The notes beneath the pieces are model-generated. The model did no database searches, was not told the DNA's origin, and was given only the letters and a program-made list of their open reading frames with translations. 64,000 nucleotides of DNA from Pseudomonas poae. Its GTDB lineage: Bacteria > Pseudomonadota > Gammaproteobacteria > Pseudomonadales > Pseudomonadaceae. Below are positions 41,398 through 53,228 of this stretch, piece by piece (position 1 is the stretch's first letter; every line of letters begins with the position of its first letter). Both the position numbers and the translations under genes were made by a program. The stretch spans positions 744,001 to 808,000 of the forward strand of contig CP034537.1 in assembly GCA_004000515.1 (NCBI GenBank), given 5' to 3'.

Positions 41398-41413
41398 TTG
41401 GCAAGCCCTTGCT
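41398..41413 (+). promoter_or_regulatory. sigma-54-like promoter of ureEFGJ, spacing one base short
   Basis: TTGGCAAGCCCTTGCT has both sigma-54 elements, but GG (41400-41401) and GC (41411-41412) are nine rather than ten bases apart. Sigma-54 needs ten, so either the promoter is not real or one base is missing here, as in many nearby homopolymers. The predicted transcription start would be about 41424, 26 bp before ureE. Confidence 0.4.
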
Positions 41414-41449
41414 CTAGCACTTGCATCGCTCATCGCTGGAAGCTTCCTC

Positions 41450-41950
41450 ATGCTGGTGATCCACCGCCGAATCGCCCCCCAAGCCCTCTGGGCCGCCGAG
41501 TTGCTGCTGAATTTCGAAGCACGCAGCAAAAGCCGCCTGCGCTGTTTCAGTGCTGACGGTGAAGACGTCGGCCTTTTTCTGGAGCGCGGACAACCGCCGT
41601 TGCACGATGGCGAATTCCTACAAGCTGAAGACGGACGTGTCGTACGCGTCTGCGCCCGTCCTGAACAGTTGCTGCACGTCACCTGCAACAGCGCGTTTGA
41701 ACTGACCCGCGCCGCTTATCACCTGGGCAATCGCCACGTTGCCTTGCAAGTCGGGGACGGCTGGCTGCGCCTGCTCGACGACTACGTACTCAAGGCCATG
41801 CTTGACCAGTTGGGCGCCACTACCGAGCCCCTCGAAGCGCCGTTCCAACCGGAACACGGTGCCTACGGTGGCGGCCATCATCATTCAAGGCATGGCGACG
41901 AAGACTTCAACTATCCGCCCAAGCTGCATCAATTCGGCGTCCGACTATGA
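41450..41950 (+). CDS. ureE: urease accessory protein UreE (nickel metallochaperone)
   Basis: A 166-residue protein with N-terminal peptide-binding domain ([23 protein letters not shown]) and C-terminal metal-binding domain with [13 protein letters not shown]. The tail carries [13 protein letters not shown] for nickel. It delivers nickel to the UreDFG-urease complex. Its stop overlaps the ureF start (ATGA). It opens the second urease block, 14 kb from ureC. Confidence 0.95.
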   Translation: MLVIHRRIAPQALWAAELLLNFEARSKSRLRCFSADGEDVGLFLERGQPPLHDGEFLQAEDGRVVRVCARPEQLLHVTCNSAFELTRAAYHLGNRHVALQVGDGWLRLLDDYVLKAMLDQLGATTEPLEAPFQPEHGAYGGGHHHSRHGDEDFNYPPKLHQFGVRL

Positions 41951-42621
41951 ACACAGCCTGGGCGCTGCTGCGTCTGGCCAGTCCGCAATTGCCGATTGGC
42001 GGCTATAGCTATTCACAGGGCCTGGAGATGGCCGTGGAGAATGGTCGCGTTAACGACGCAGCCACTGCCCGCCGTTGGATCAGCGATCAGTTGCTGCTCA
42101 ACCTCGCCCGCTTCGAAGCACCGCTACTGCTCGCCCATTGCCGCGCTGCCGCTGACGAGGACTGGTCAGGCCTGGCGCAGTTGTGCGAAGAACACCGCGC
42201 CAGCCGCGAGACCCGTGAGCTGTATCAAGAGAGCCGCCAAATGGGCTACTCGTTGCAACAACTGCTCAACGGTCTGCCGGAATTGGACAGCGCCGCCCGT
42301 GCGTTTCTTGAACAGTGCAGCGAACCCCACCTTGCGCTGGGCTGGGCCCTCGCCGCACGCGCCTGGAACATCAACCCCGACGATGCGCTGGCCGCCTGGC
42401 TATGGAGTTGGCTGGAGAATCAACTCGCGGTGCTGATGAAAACCCTGCCCCTGGGCCAGCAAGCCGCCCAGCGCCTGACCAGCGAACTGCTGCCACTGCT
42501 GCAACAAGCCCAGCAGGACGCTGCTCGCATCGACCTCAACCACGTAGGCAGCGCCGCGTTTGGCCTGTCGCTGGCGTGCATGGCCCATGAGCGCCAGTAC
42601 AGCCGCCTGTTCCGTTCCTAG
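41947..42621 (+). CDS. ureF: urease accessory protein UreF
   Basis: A 224-residue all-helical protein with the family start [21 protein letters not shown] and the late segment [26 protein letters not shown]. UreF bridges UreD and UreG during active-site assembly. It is intact, coupled to ureE by ATGA and followed after 12 bp by ureG. Confidence 0.95.
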   Translation: MNTAWALLRLASPQLPIGGYSYSQGLEMAVENGRVNDAATARRWISDQLLLNLARFEAPLLLAHCRAAADEDWSGLAQLCEEHRASRETRELYQESRQMGYSLQQLLNGLPELDSAARAFLEQCSEPHLALGWALAARAWNINPDDALAAWLWSWLENQLAVLMKTLPLGQQAAQRLTSELLPLLQQAQQDAARIDLNHVGSAAFGLSLACMAHERQYSRLFRS

Positions 42622-42633
42622 GAGAAGAAGCAC

Positions 42634-43248
<615 letters not shown>

Positions 43249-43270
43249 TCAACCCATAAGGAACCTGTCC

Positions 43271-43843
43271 ATGAGCCTCAAGAAACTCTTCGCCGCCGCC
43301 ACGTTGTTGCTCGCCCCGGCCCTGGCCTTCGCGCATCCGGGCCATGGCGACAACGGCCTGGTGGCCGGCATCAGCCACCCACTCAGCGGCATCGACCACT
43401 TGCTGGCGATGGTTGCCGTCGGTTTGTGGGCTGCCCAACAGAAAGGCACCGCACGTTGGGCGCTGCCGTGCACGTTCGTCGGCACCATGCTGATCGGTGG
43501 TGTACTCGGTTTTGAAGGGATGCAATTGCCAGCGATGGAAAGCGGGATCGCTGCGTCGGTATTGGCTTTGGGCCTGGCGGTGGCACTGGCGGTACGTCCG
43601 CCGTTGTTCGTGGCGGTGGGTGCGACCGCATTGTTCGCGCTGTTCCACGGTGTGGCACATGGTCTGGAGCTGCCGGACATGTCCAGCCCTTGGGCGTATG
43701 CGGCTGGGTTTGTGGCGGCAACGGCGGTGTTGCACGCGGCCGGTTATGCAGTGGTGCGTTTCCTGCCGGCTGCGGCAGCACCGTTGGTGCGGATTGCCGG
43801 GGCAGCTTCGGCGGCGACTGGGGTTTGGTTGCTGGCGGGCTGA
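43271..43843 (+). CDS. ureJ: HupE/UreJ-family membrane protein
   Basis: A 190-residue protein with an export signal and six or seven hydrophobic segments. The family motif HPGHGDNGLVAGISHPLSGIDHLLAMVAVGLWAAQ has its conserved histidines. HupE/UreJ proteins facilitate nickel entry. It is the last gene of the ureEFGJ operon and is followed by a REP pair. Confidence 0.9.
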   Translation: MSLKKLFAAATLLLAPALAFAHPGHGDNGLVAGISHPLSGIDHLLAMVAVGLWAAQQKGTARWALPCTFVGTMLIGGVLGFEGMQLPAMESGIAASVLALGLAVALAVRPPLFVAVGATALFALFHGVAHGLELPDMSSPWAYAAGFVAATAVLHAAGYAVVRFLPAAAAPLVRIAGAASAATGVWLLAG

Positions 43844-43868
43844 GTATTGCAGCGCCTGTGAGGGCTTC

Positions 43869-43944
43869 ATCGCAGGCAAGCCAGCTCCCACATTTGATCG
43901 GGTTCGCAGGTCAAAAATGTGGGAGGGGCTTGCCCCGATAGCGG
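43869..43944. repeat. REP pair, mixed families, outward orientation
   Basis: The left copy is family B (ATCGCAGGCAAGCCAGCTCCCAC). The right copy, GTGGGAGGGGCTTGCCCCGAT, is a third REP variant with GGGGCTTGCCCC. The CTCCCAC and GTGGGAG ends face each other. Confidence 0.78.
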
Positions 43945-44015
43945 TAGACCAGACACCATATAACTCAAGCCTGCTACCATGCGCGCCTACACCCCTGCCG
44001 TGACGACGCCAGCCA

Positions 44016-45122
44016 ATGCCCACCGCTCCAAACTCCGCCCTGAACGCCGTGCTCACGCACTTCCACAGCCTTATCGTGCCGCTCTGGCAGGGCCCGGGCT
44101 GGAATGCCGACTTGGCGTTGCCTTATGAAGCGCTGGACGCCGATCACCGCCCATTGCCCCCACAACGTTACCGCGCCATGGCTTGCGCCCGGCAGTTGTA
44201 CCTGTTCGCCAGCCTGATCGGCGAGCCTGGTGCAGCCTTCGCCGAAGAGCGCGCAGCCGCGTTGTTCCGCTCCCTGCAGCGGCATTTCCACGACGCCGAG
44301 CACGGCGGCTGGTTCTACAGTATCGACCCGGCCGGGCAGCCGTTGGACAAGCGCAAAGACCTCTACACCCACGCCTTCATCATCTTCGCCTGCGCCCATT
44401 ACTGGGCCAAAGTGCGCGAGCCGTTGGTGGAATCGGTGCTCAACGCAGCCCTTGAAGTGGTCGCCCAACGCTTTTCCACAGGCGACGGCCTGTTTGAGGC
44501 AGTACTGGAGCGCAACTGGTCATCCCTCAAGTCCGGCCCGCTGCAAAACCCGTTGATGCACCTGGCCGAAGGCTTCCTCGCCACCCTCGCGGTGCGCGAA
44601 GACGCTGACGTACAAGCGGCCCTGCTGGCCTTAGCGACAGCGATGCAACGGCGCTTCATCGACCGCCAGCACGGCGTGATGATGGAAAAACCGCTGGTGC
44701 TGTGGATAACTGGTTTGAGCCTGGGCACCAGTTTGAGTGGTTCTTTTGCTGGAGTCTTCGGATGTGTTGCGGGGTACGCCGTTGCATGCCTCGCTGACGC
44801 AGGCGTTTGCCTATGCCGAGCAACACGGTGTGGATAAGTCGAGCGGCGCGGTCAGCGGCATGCTGGCGTTGGACGGCAGCGTGCGCGATGGCACCCAGCG
44901 AATCTGGGCCCAGGCGGAATACCTGCGAGCACTGACCTTGCGGCCCAATAGCGAAGCCGTGTTGCAGCGCCAATTGCTGGCGCTGCAACAGCACTTCTGC
45001 ATGAGAAAGGCTGGAATGAATGCCTGGATGCCAAGGGTGTGGTGAGCCGTCGGGATATGCCGTCGACTACGCCTTATCACTTGGCGACTTGCTATCAGGG
45101 TCTGATCCAGCACTTGGATTGA
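44016..45122 (+). CDS. AGE-family epimerase/isomerase (three frameshifts)
   Basis: A 369-residue (alpha/alpha)6-barrel protein after correction. Family segments are YRAMACARQLYLFASLIGEPG, DLYTHAFIIFACAHYWAK, QNPLMHLAEGFLATLAV and, in the restored part, NWFEPGHQFEWFFLLESS. The family includes N-acylglucosamine 2-epimerase and mannose isomerase; its histidines are visible in AFIIFACAHYW, MHLAEG and GHQFEW. Single bases are missing near 44696-44697, 44744-44747 and 44994-44998. The corrected end is YHLATCYQGLIQHLD. The sugar substrate is undetermined. Confidence 0.83.
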
Positions 45123-45135
45123 CCTTTAGGGCCCC

Positions 45136-45219
45136 ATCGCAGGCAAGCCAGCTCCCACAGTTGACCGCGTCCTAGCATTTGGAATGCGGTCGAATGTGGG
45201 AGCTGGCTTGCCTGCGATG
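45136..45219. repeat. REP pair (family B), outward orientation
   Basis: Inverted copies with CTCCCAC/GTGGGAG central, between the convergent AGE-family and CDF genes. Confidence 0.88.
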
Positions 45220-45243
45220 GCTTCAACCCTGTCTAACTGCCTG

Positions 45244-46150
45244 TCACGCAATCCACTTTCGATCCCCGGTAAAGCTGATTGTCAGCCAGCGCGCCGCATC
45301 CGCTTTGCCCAGCCCTGTGGATATCTCCTCGCGCAACCCGTCCAGCGTCGCGACGCTGTCCACCGGGTAATCCGCCGGCAGCACCACATGAATCTCGATG
45401 AACCGCGCCCGTCCGTGCTTTTGCACGTAGGACACATAATCGTCGAACCCATGCTTGGCCTGGGCCGCGTCCATCACTTCGCGCACCTTGTCGTCCAACT
45501 GGTCCGGGGCAATCCCCAGCACCTCGCGCAACGCCGGGCGCAGGATCTTGAACGCCGGCGCCAGCATGCTCAGGGCCAACAGGATCAGGATCAATGGGTC
45601 GACATACACCGCCCACTCACCGTAGCCCTGGGACTTGAGCAACAGTGCCGCCAGAAAGCTGATCAGCAAGCCCACCGACAACATCGCATCCACCAGCCAA
45701 CTGATGTTGTCGAACTGGATCAGCGATGACTTGAGCGTGCGATTGCGATAACGCACGTAGAAGAAGTAGGCGAACTCGACGACGGTAAACACCGCCGCAT
45801 AAATGATCACCAGCCCCAACTCGATCTCGCGCCCGCCATTGATAATGCCGAACACACCGTTGAGGAACGCATAGATGGCGATCAGCAACAGGAAGCTGCC
45901 TTCGATCAGCAGCACCATGGGCTCCAGGTGCCAATAGCCGAACTGGAAACGCTCGTTGCTTTTCTTGGCGATCAGCTTGGCCGTGATCAGCATCAACACC
46001 TTGATGGCGGTGGCGATCAGCGAGAAAAAAGCCGTCGAACAGAATGGATTGGGCGCCGGATATCACGCCCGTGACAATCCCGGCGATCGCGACTGCGAAC
46101 ATCAGGATGGTCGATTGTTTGAGCAGGGACTGCTCACCTCGGTTACTCAC
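45244..46150 (-). CDS. cation diffusion facilitator (CDF) metal exporter (frameshift near start)
   Basis: A 301-residue inner-membrane protein after correction. Six helices include VTGVISGAQSILFDGFFSLIATAIKVLM (D-x-x-F-S pattern of CDF helix 2) and LLLKSQGYGEWAVYVDPLILILLA. The cytoplasmic C-terminal domain (DDYVSYVQKHGRARFIEIHVVLP) has the CDF ferredoxin-like fold. An extra base in the run at 46025-46030 breaks the frame. Translation starts at GTG 46150 behind GGAGG. It exports Zn(II), Fe(II) or similar ions by proton antiport; the metal is not deducible. Confidence 0.84.
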
Positions 46151-46242
46151 ATTTCCTCCCGTCAAAACCTTAAAACCGCACAGTGCGGAGGGGTTTTCAG
46201 GAGGAGAGTGTACCTTATGGCCTGTTTTGGCCGATCTGACGC

Positions 46243-46324
46243 CTTCGCGAGCAGCTCGCTCCCACATTTTGACCGAGTACATCCTTGAAATGCGGTCAAA
46301 TGTGGGAGCGGGCTTGCTCGCGAA
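46243..46324. repeat. REP pair (family A), outward orientation
   Basis: The left copy TTCGCGAGCAGCTCGCTCCCAC is slightly shortened and the right copy is complete. It sits between the SDR gene and the CDF gene. Confidence 0.85.
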
Positions 46325-46346
46325 GCAGGCGACGCGGTTTAAAGCC

Positions 46347-47111
46347 TTACTTCCCACCACGCTCGATGGCAAACCCAGCCCAGGTCTGGCTCACCGGCAT
46401 CAGCTCCAGGCGGTTGATGTTCACATGCGCCGGGGTGTTCATGACCCAGAAGATCGTGTCCGCAATGTCCTGCGGCTGGATCGGCTCGGCACCGGCATAG
46501 GTCGCGTCGTAACGCGCCTGGTCACCGCCAAAGCGCACCAGCGAGAACTCGCTCTCACACAGGCCTGGCTCGATGTTGGTCACACGTACGCCGGTACCTT
46601 GCAGGTCGCAACGCAGGTTCAGCGAGAACTGCTTCACGAACGCCTTGGAGCCGCCATACACGTGGCTGCCCGGGTACGGGTAGTTACCGGCAATGGAGCC
46701 CAGGTTGATGATGCCCGCGCCACGGCCGTGTGCGATCAGGCGTGGCAGCAGCAAGTTGGTGGTGGTCAGCAGGCCCTTGATGTTGGTGTCGACCATGGTT
46801 TCCCAATCGTCGAGGCTGCACTTGGGTGCTGGGTCGGTGCCGACGGCCAGGCCCGCGTTGTTGATCAGCCCGCGCAGCTTGGCAAACGATGGCGGCAGGT
46901 TGGCGATGGCCTCTTCCATGCCTTTGCGATCACGCACGTCCACTACCAGGCCGTGCACTTCGGTCTGCTTGGAGAGTTCTTCGACCAACGCATTCAGGCG
47001 GTCGGCACGACGGCCAGTGAGCACCAGTTTCCAGCCGGCTTCGGCAAAACGACGGGCGCAGGCTTCGCCGAAACCTGAGGTTGCGCCAGTAATAAACAGC
47101 GTGTCGGACAT
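46347..47111 (-). CDS. short-chain dehydrogenase/reductase (YdfG-like)
   Basis: A 254-residue classical SDR: cofactor motif TGATSGFG (residues 8-15), RRADRL for NADP preference, NNAG, catalytic Ser in NLGSIAG, and YxxxK in YGGSK. The overall pattern, including INRLELMPVSQTWAGF at the end, matches NADP-dependent 3-hydroxy acid/serine dehydrogenases of the YdfG type. It corresponds in position to PA4907 from memory. The frame is intact. Confidence 0.88.
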   Translation of the reverse strand: MSDTLFITGATSGFGEACARRFAEAGWKLVLTGRRADRLNALVEELSKQTEVHGLVVDVRDRKGMEEAIANLPPSFAKLRGLINNAGLAVGTDPAPKCSLDDWETMVDTNIKGLLTTTNLLLPRLIAHGRGAGIINLGSIAGNYPYPGSHVYGGSKAFVKQFSLNLRCDLQGTGVRVTNIEPGLCESEFSLVRFGGDQARYDATYAGAEPIQPQDIADTIFWVMNTPAHVNINRLELMPVSQTWAGFAIERGGK

Positions 47112-47273
47112 GGTGTTCTCCTTGCGGGCATCGGGAAAAAATCAGCCAGCAGAATGCCCGTACGCCGCGGTTGCAGCAACCGCTATGCGCAGAACTTCAT
47201 GTGTTGCTGATCATTTTTTAACCATTGCGCGCTAAGCCTTGTAAACCGTGGCGTGCAGCCATATACACGCAGG

Positions 47274-47750
47274 TTATCCACAACTGCGCCCACAGTCTTT
47301 GGGGGCAACTGCAAAACACCTGAAGCCGCTGTATGCGGGGCTTGCAGGCGATTTTAGAAAGTTTTTTGCTTGACCTGCAGAGGGGCGTATGTAGCCCCAT
47401 GGACCGGAGGAAAATCCAAACGATGGCTACAGGCCAGACATTCCGGCCTCTGCGGCAGTCTTTCCAGAGTTTAATCACAGACTTATCCACAGGCTGAAGC
47501 GACATAAATCAGTCATATACCTGTGTCTTTAAACAGGTTGACAAACCCCTTCGCCGGTCGTGAAAAACCCACTGCTCAAAAAACAACCACCTTGCTGTAA
47601 GCCACGGTTTTAAAGGCGTTCAGCCAGCTACTCCCACGTTACCCACAGCCGGTTCCACAGTGGATGGGGACAAGTCAAAACTGTGACAAAACAGGGATTT
47701 GCGGCGGCTATATGTCGCGCTTTGGGAGGTGGCTGGATTTGTTTTCCACA
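47274..47750 (+). other. cluster of DnaA-box sequences in a non-coding region
   Basis: The 820-bp gap between the SDR gene and livF (47112-47929) holds no convincing gene. It contains two perfect DnaA boxes TTATCCACA (47274-47282, 47483-47491), two single-mismatch copies (TTACCCACA 47639-47647; TTTTCCACA 47742-47750) and a weaker TTAATCACA (47471-47479), all in the same direction. About 0.5 perfect copies are expected by chance on both strands of the whole window. The surrounding sequence is AT-rich for this genome. Confidence 0.5.
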
Positions 47751-47787
47751 ATTTGGTATCGCACTTGTGAACACCGCAAAAACAAAT

Positions 47788-47905
47788 GTGGGAGCTGCTC
47801 TTTGTGGGAGCTGGCTTGCCTGCGATGCAGGCACCTCGGTCTATCTGATAAACCGAGGCGATGCTATCGCAGGCAAGCCAGCTCCCACACAAAGCCAGCT
47901 CCCAC
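47788..47905. repeat. nested REP cluster (family B, four copies)
   Basis: A complete inverted pair (GTGGGAGCTGGCTTGCCTGC at 47804 and its inverse ending near 47887) is enclosed by an extra truncated copy on each side (GTGGGAGCTGCTC at 47788; GCCAGCTCCCAC ending 47905). The loop carries its own CCTCGGT/ACCGAGG stem. It lies 25 bp after the livF stop. Confidence 0.85.
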
Positions 47906-47929
47906 AGGGGTTTTGCGTCAAGCTTTAGA

Positions 47930-48646
47930 TCAGTGCCCGCCCAGGTAGGCGTTGCGCACTTCCTCGTTCACCAACAGCTCTTTACCGGTACCTGTGAGGC
48001 GAATCTCCCCGTTGACCATCACATACGCCCGGTCCGACAGGCGCAACGCATGGTTGGCATTCTGCTCCACCAGGAAGATGGTCATCCCGGTAGCCGCCAG
48101 CTCACGCAGGGTCGAGAAGATCTGCTTCACCACAATCGGCGCCAGGCCCAGGCTGGGTTCGTCCAGCAGCAACAGCTTGGGCCGGCTCATCAGCGCGCGG
48201 GCGATGGCGAGCATTTGCTGCTCGCCACCGGACATGGTCATGGCCCGCTGGGTGCGCCGTTCCTTGAGCCGTGGGAACAGCTCGAACATGCGCTGCATAT
48301 CTTCCTGGGCAAACTTGTCGCCAATGGGGATGGTGCCCATCAGCAGGTTTTCCTCAACAGTCATGTCGGGGAACACCCGCCGCCCTTCCGGCGACTGCGC
48401 AATGCCGTTGGAAGCGATGTAGTGGGACGATTTGTGGGTAATGTCGACACCGTTGTACAGAATCTGACCCGACTCGGCCCGTGGCTGGCCGAAGATCGAC
48501 ATCAGCAACGTGGACTTACCCGCGCCGTTGGAGCCGATCAGGCTCACCGTTTCGCCTTCGTTGATGTGCAGCGAGACCTTTTTCAGGGCCTGGATCGGGC
48601 CGTAGTACACGTCCAGGTCCTTCATTTCGAGGATAGGTGCACTCAT
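47930..48646 (-). CDS. livF: branched-chain amino-acid-type ABC transporter ATPase LivF
   Basis: A 238-residue ATPase: LDVYYGPIQALKKVSLHINEGE, Walker A GSNGAGKST, Q-loop AQSPEGRRVFPDMTVEENLLMG, signature MSGGEQQ, Walker B LLLLDEPSLGLAP, H-loop LVEQNANHAL. It is intact, and its start overlaps the livG stop (ATGA). It is the last gene of a livKHMGF-ordered transporter that matches PA4909-PA4913 in position rather than the main braCDEFG system, from memory. Confidence 0.92.
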   Translation of the reverse strand: MSAPILEMKDLDVYYGPIQALKKVSLHINEGETVSLIGSNGAGKSTLLMSIFGQPRAESGQILYNGVDITHKSSHYIASNGIAQSPEGRRVFPDMTVEENLLMGTIPIGDKFAQEDMQRMFELFPRLKERRTQRAMTMSGGEQQMLAIARALMSRPKLLLLDEPSLGLAPIVVKQIFSTLRELAATGMTIFLVEQNANHALRLSDRAYVMVNGEIRLTGTGKELLVNEEVRNAYLGGH

Positions 48647-49518
48647 ACCAGCTCCTCTTCGTCCGCGCCCAGGTAGGCAGCAATCACTTTCGGGTCGTTG
48701 CGGATCGCGTCCGGCCCACCCTCGGCAATCACGTTGCCGTGGTCCAGCACCACAATGTGGTCGGAAATACTCATCACCATGCCCATGTCGTGTTCGATCA
48801 GCACCACCGTAAGGTCGTGTTCGTCGCGCAGCAGGCGAATCATCGCGCTGAGCGCTTCGGTTTCCTGGGGGTTGAGGCCGGCTGCCGGTTCGTCCAGGCA
48901 GATGATCTGCGGACGGGTGCACATGGCGCGGGCGATTTCCAGGCGGCGCTGTTGGCCGTAGGAAAGCTCACCGGCCAGGCGGTTGGCGCAGTCCACCAGG
49001 TCCACTACTTCCAGCCAGTAGAAGGCGTGGTCGAGGGCGTCGCTTTCGGCCTTGCGGTAGCCCTTGGTGTTGAGGATGCCCGCGAGCATGTTGCGGTTGA
49101 CCCACATGTGTTGGGCTACCAGCAGGTTTTCCACCACGGACATTTCCTTGAACAGGCGAATGTTCTGGAACGTACGGGCCAAGCCTGCGCGGTTGACCAG
49201 GTGGGTGCCGCCGAACATCTTGTAGTACACCCGGCTGAGGAAGCTTTTGGGCGAGACAAAGTCGGTGGGCTGGAAACGCTCGCCGAGCAATTGGATCACG
49301 TCGGTCTGCTTGCCGCGTACGTTGAGATTGATCTTGCCGCCGCTGGCTTTATAGAAGCCGGTTAGGCAGTTGAACACCGTGGTCTTGCCCGCTCCATTCG
49401 GGCCAATCAACGCGAAGATCGAGTTGCGTTCGACCTTGAGGCTCACATCGCTCAGGGCCTTGATGCCACCGAAGTGCATCATCAGGTGTTCCACAGAGAG
49501 CACGACTTCCTTGCTCAT
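48643..49518 (-). CDS. livG: branched-chain amino-acid-type ABC transporter ATPase LivG
   Basis: A 291-residue ATPase: [15 protein letters not shown], Walker [34 protein letters not shown], signature LSYGQQRR, Walker [16 protein letters not shown], and H-loop [10 protein letters not shown]. The frame is intact. The start (49518) overlaps the livM stop and the stop overlaps livF, so the ATPases are translationally coupled. Confidence 0.93.
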   Translation of the reverse strand: MSKEVVLSVEHLMMHFGGIKALSDVSLKVERNSIFALIGPNGAGKTTVFNCLTGFYKASGGKINLNVRGKQTDVIQLLGERFQPTDFVSPKSFLSRVYYKMFGGTHLVNRAGLARTFQNIRLFKEMSVVENLLVAQHMWVNRNMLAGILNTKGYRKAESDALDHAFYWLEVVDLVDCANRLAGELSYGQQRRLEIARAMCTRPQIICLDEPAAGLNPQETEALSAMIRLLRDEHDLTVVLIEHDMGMVMSISDHIVVLDHGNVIAEGGPDAIRNDPKVIAAYLGADEEELV

Positions 49519-50790
49519 GGCGCTACCCCCTTGCGTGGTGTCACACCGGTACGGCTGATGCGGATCAACCCGCGCGGTCGCCAGATCATCATCACTACCA
49601 TCAACACGCCAAACAGCAGCACGCGGTACTCGGAGAAGCTGCGCAGCAGTTCCGGCGCAACGGTCAGCACGAACGCCGCGATCACCACGCCCACCGTCGA
49701 GCCCATGCCGCCCAAGACCACGATGGCCAGGATCAGCGCCGACTCGAAGAAGGTAAACGACGACGGGTTGACGAAGCCCTGGTAGCTGGCAAAAACACAC
49801 CCGCCAAACCGGCGGTGGAGGCACCGATGGTGAACGCCGAAAGCTTGACCAGCACGTGGTTCAGGCCCATGGAGCGGCAGGCGATTTCATCTTCGCGCAA
49901 CGCCTCCCAGGCACGGCCCACCGGCATGCGGGTCAGGCGATGCTTGATATACAACACGGCCAGCACCACCAGGAACAGCACGATGTAGATGAACATGAAC
50001 TTGATGTTGGGGTTGTAATCGATGCCGAAGAACTCGTGGAAGGGGATCCCGCCGTCCTTGGCCTTGCGCCCGAATTCCAGGCCGAGGAAGGTCGGCGATG
50101 GCACTGGCATACCGTTCGGGCCGCCGGTAAACGACAGCCAGTTATTGAGCACCAGGCGGATGATTTCACCGAAACCCAGGGTCACGATGGCCAGGTAGTC
50201 ACCGTGCATTCGCAACACCGGAAACCCGAGTATGCACCCCGCCAATGCCGCCGCGATGGCCGCCAGCGGCAGCACCGTCCAGAAGCCCAGGCCAAGGTAT
50301 TGATAACCCAGCGCCAGGCCGTAGGCGCCGATGGCGTAGAACGCCACGTACCCCAGGTCGAGCAGGCCCGCCAGGCCGACCACGATGTTGAGGCCCAGGC
50401 CGAGCAACACGTAGATCAGCCCGAGGATCACCACGGTCAGCAGGTACTTGTTGGCGAAGATCGGGAACACGATGGCGATCACGATCAGCGCCGGGATGAT
50501 CCAGCGCAGCCGCGACTTGTAGTCCGGCGCCAGCACGTGCACACCCGAGCCACTGCTCTCGAAGCCCTGCAGAATCTTCAGGCCCTTGGGGTTTGCAGGA
50601 ACAGGCTCATGGCGAAGCGGCCGACCATCACGATGGCCACCAGCAGGCCTACACGGGCCGGTTCCAGGTTGAAGCTGTAGCCGTCGAGGACCACGCCGAC
50701 GATCGGACCGAACACGATCAGCGAAATCAGCCCGGCGAGGACCGTATCGACCACACTTTTCTTGATATCGATGGGTTTGGCAGCAGACAT
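49515..50790 (-). CDS. livM: branched-chain amino-acid-type ABC transporter permease LivM (two frameshifts)
   Basis: A 425-residue membrane protein after correction. The N-terminal extension with one or two helices is typical of LivM. The core [29 protein letters not shown] and the ATPase-contact loop [23 protein letters not shown] identify it. Missing bases lie in the runs at 50588-50591 and 49791-49795; the corrected joins read [25 protein letters not shown] and [23 protein letters not shown]. It follows livH by two bases. Confidence 0.9.
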
Positions 50791-50792
50791 GT

Positions 50793-51707
<915 letters not shown>

Positions 51708-51815
51708 AACGCAATCTCACGCGGTGAGCACCTGCACACCTGTGGGTGTGCGGCGCTTCTGGAGGAAAAGACAGACGTGTTGCTGGACGCGATGGAGTCG
51801 ACAACCGCGCCCTCT

Positions 51816-51904
51816 GTGGGAGCTGGCTTGCCTGCGATAACGGTTTCACATTCAACACAGGTGTCGACTGTCAGTTCGTCATCGCGGGCAAGCCCGACTC
51901 CCAT
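51816..51904. repeat. REP pair (family B with diverged right arm) between livK and livH
   Basis: The left arm is canonical. The right arm ATCGCGGGCAAGCCCGACTCCCAT is degenerate (GGG in place of AGG, A in place of C). As in urtA-urtB, the element follows the binding-protein gene within the operon. Confidence 0.78.
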
Positions 51905-51937
51905 AGGGGATCAGCGGCGATCAACCCAATGCGTTAA

Positions 51938-53072
51938 TTACTTCTGTTTTTCCAGCTGATGGTATTTACCGTCTTTGTCCCACTGGTAAACCACGTAGTC
52001 GGAGACTTTCAGGTCGCCCTTGCCGTCCCAGGCTTTTTCACCCATGACGGTTTTCACCGGGTGAGCCTTGAGCCACTTGGCAGCGTCTTCGCCCTTGTTG
52101 GACTTGGCACCGTTGAAGCCAGCGGCCAGGGCCTGGATCGAGGCGTAGGCGTACAGGGTGTAGCCTTCCGGCTCGACGCCCGCCTTGCGGAATTGCTCAA
52201 CGACGGCCTTGCTGTCTGGCAGCAGGCGCGGGTCGGCGCCGAAGGTCATGTAGACGCCGTCGACGTACTGCGCGCCGCCAGCGGTGGCAACCAGTTCGTC
52301 GGTGACGACGCCGTCATCGGACATGAACTTGACGTCTTTCAGACCGGCTTCACGGATCTGGCGAACCAGTGGACCGGCTTCGGGGTGCAGGCCGCCGAAG
52401 TACACCACGTCAGCACCGGTGGAACGGATCTTGGTGACCAGGGCGCTGAAGTCTTTTCGCCGCGGGTCAGGCCTTCTTCCAGCACCGGCTTCACGCCGCG
52501 CTTGGTCAACTGGGCAGCGGTGGCGTCGGCCAGGCCTTTGCCGTAGGTGTCCTTGTCGTTGATGACCGCGACTTTCTTGCCCTTGAGCACGTCGACGATG
52601 TAGTCGCCGGCGACGATGCCTTGCTGGTCGTCACGCCCACACATACGGAACACGGCGCCCAGGCCACGCTCGGTCACCTGTGGGTTGGTGGAGCCCGGGG
52701 TGATCATGATGATGCCCGCTTCGTCGTACACCTCGGAAGCCGGGATGGTGTTCGACGAGCAGAAGTGCCCGACTACGCCGATCACTTTGTCCTGGTCGGC
52801 CAGGCGGTTGGCCACGGCCACCGCTTGCTTGGTTCGCAGGCATCGTCACCGGCAACCAGCTTGATCTGCTCGCCGTTGACGCCACCGGCCTTGTTGATTA
52901 CATCGGCTGCCGCCTGGGCACCCTTCATGTACTGCTCACCGAAAGCGGCGTTGGCACCCGTCATGGGCCCCGCGACGCCAATCTTCACATCAGCTTGAAC
53001 AAACGTAGAAACACCCAGTGCCGCTGCAACGGCGAGGGCCAGAAAACCTTTCTTGTAAAACGTCTGGGACAT
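51938..53072 (-). CDS. livK: branched-chain amino-acid-type periplasmic binding protein LivK/BraC (two frameshifts)
   Basis: A 378-residue exported protein after correction. The signal peptide (KKGFLALAVAAALGVSTFVQA) precedes DVKIGVAGPMTGANAAFGEQYMKGAQAA, the CSSNTIPASEVYDEAGIIMITPGSTNP core and VYFGGLHPEAGPLVRQ. Single bases are missing at 52831-52832 (join DACEPKQAVAVANRL) and 52455-52458 (join RGEKDFSALVTKIRST). It binds the substrate for LivHMGF. The ligand is not certain: the ama genes just upstream leave lysine-related compounds as an option. Confidence 0.9.
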
Positions 53073-53228
53073 GAGTGGTGCTCCGATATTTTTGATTTTA
53101 GGCACTACAACTTGCGTTCAAACTTTCCACTGAAAGCCCAGAGCAAGCCTCGTGCCATTACGTTTTTATTCTTCAAAAAGACACGGTGTCATTGTTATTA
53201 CGGGCGTTTCGGCTCCGCTTGCCAGGAC

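Noticed and set aside
47274..47750. Chromosomal replication origin
   Set aside because: DnaA boxes are present, but none of the usual oriC neighbours (dnaA, dnaN, rpmH, gyrB) are. It is reported as an extra DnaA-box locus instead.
47788..47905. CRISPR-like repetition
   Set aside because: The repeated units are inverted REP halves without unique spacers of constant length and without cas genes; they match the REP family seen throughout the window.
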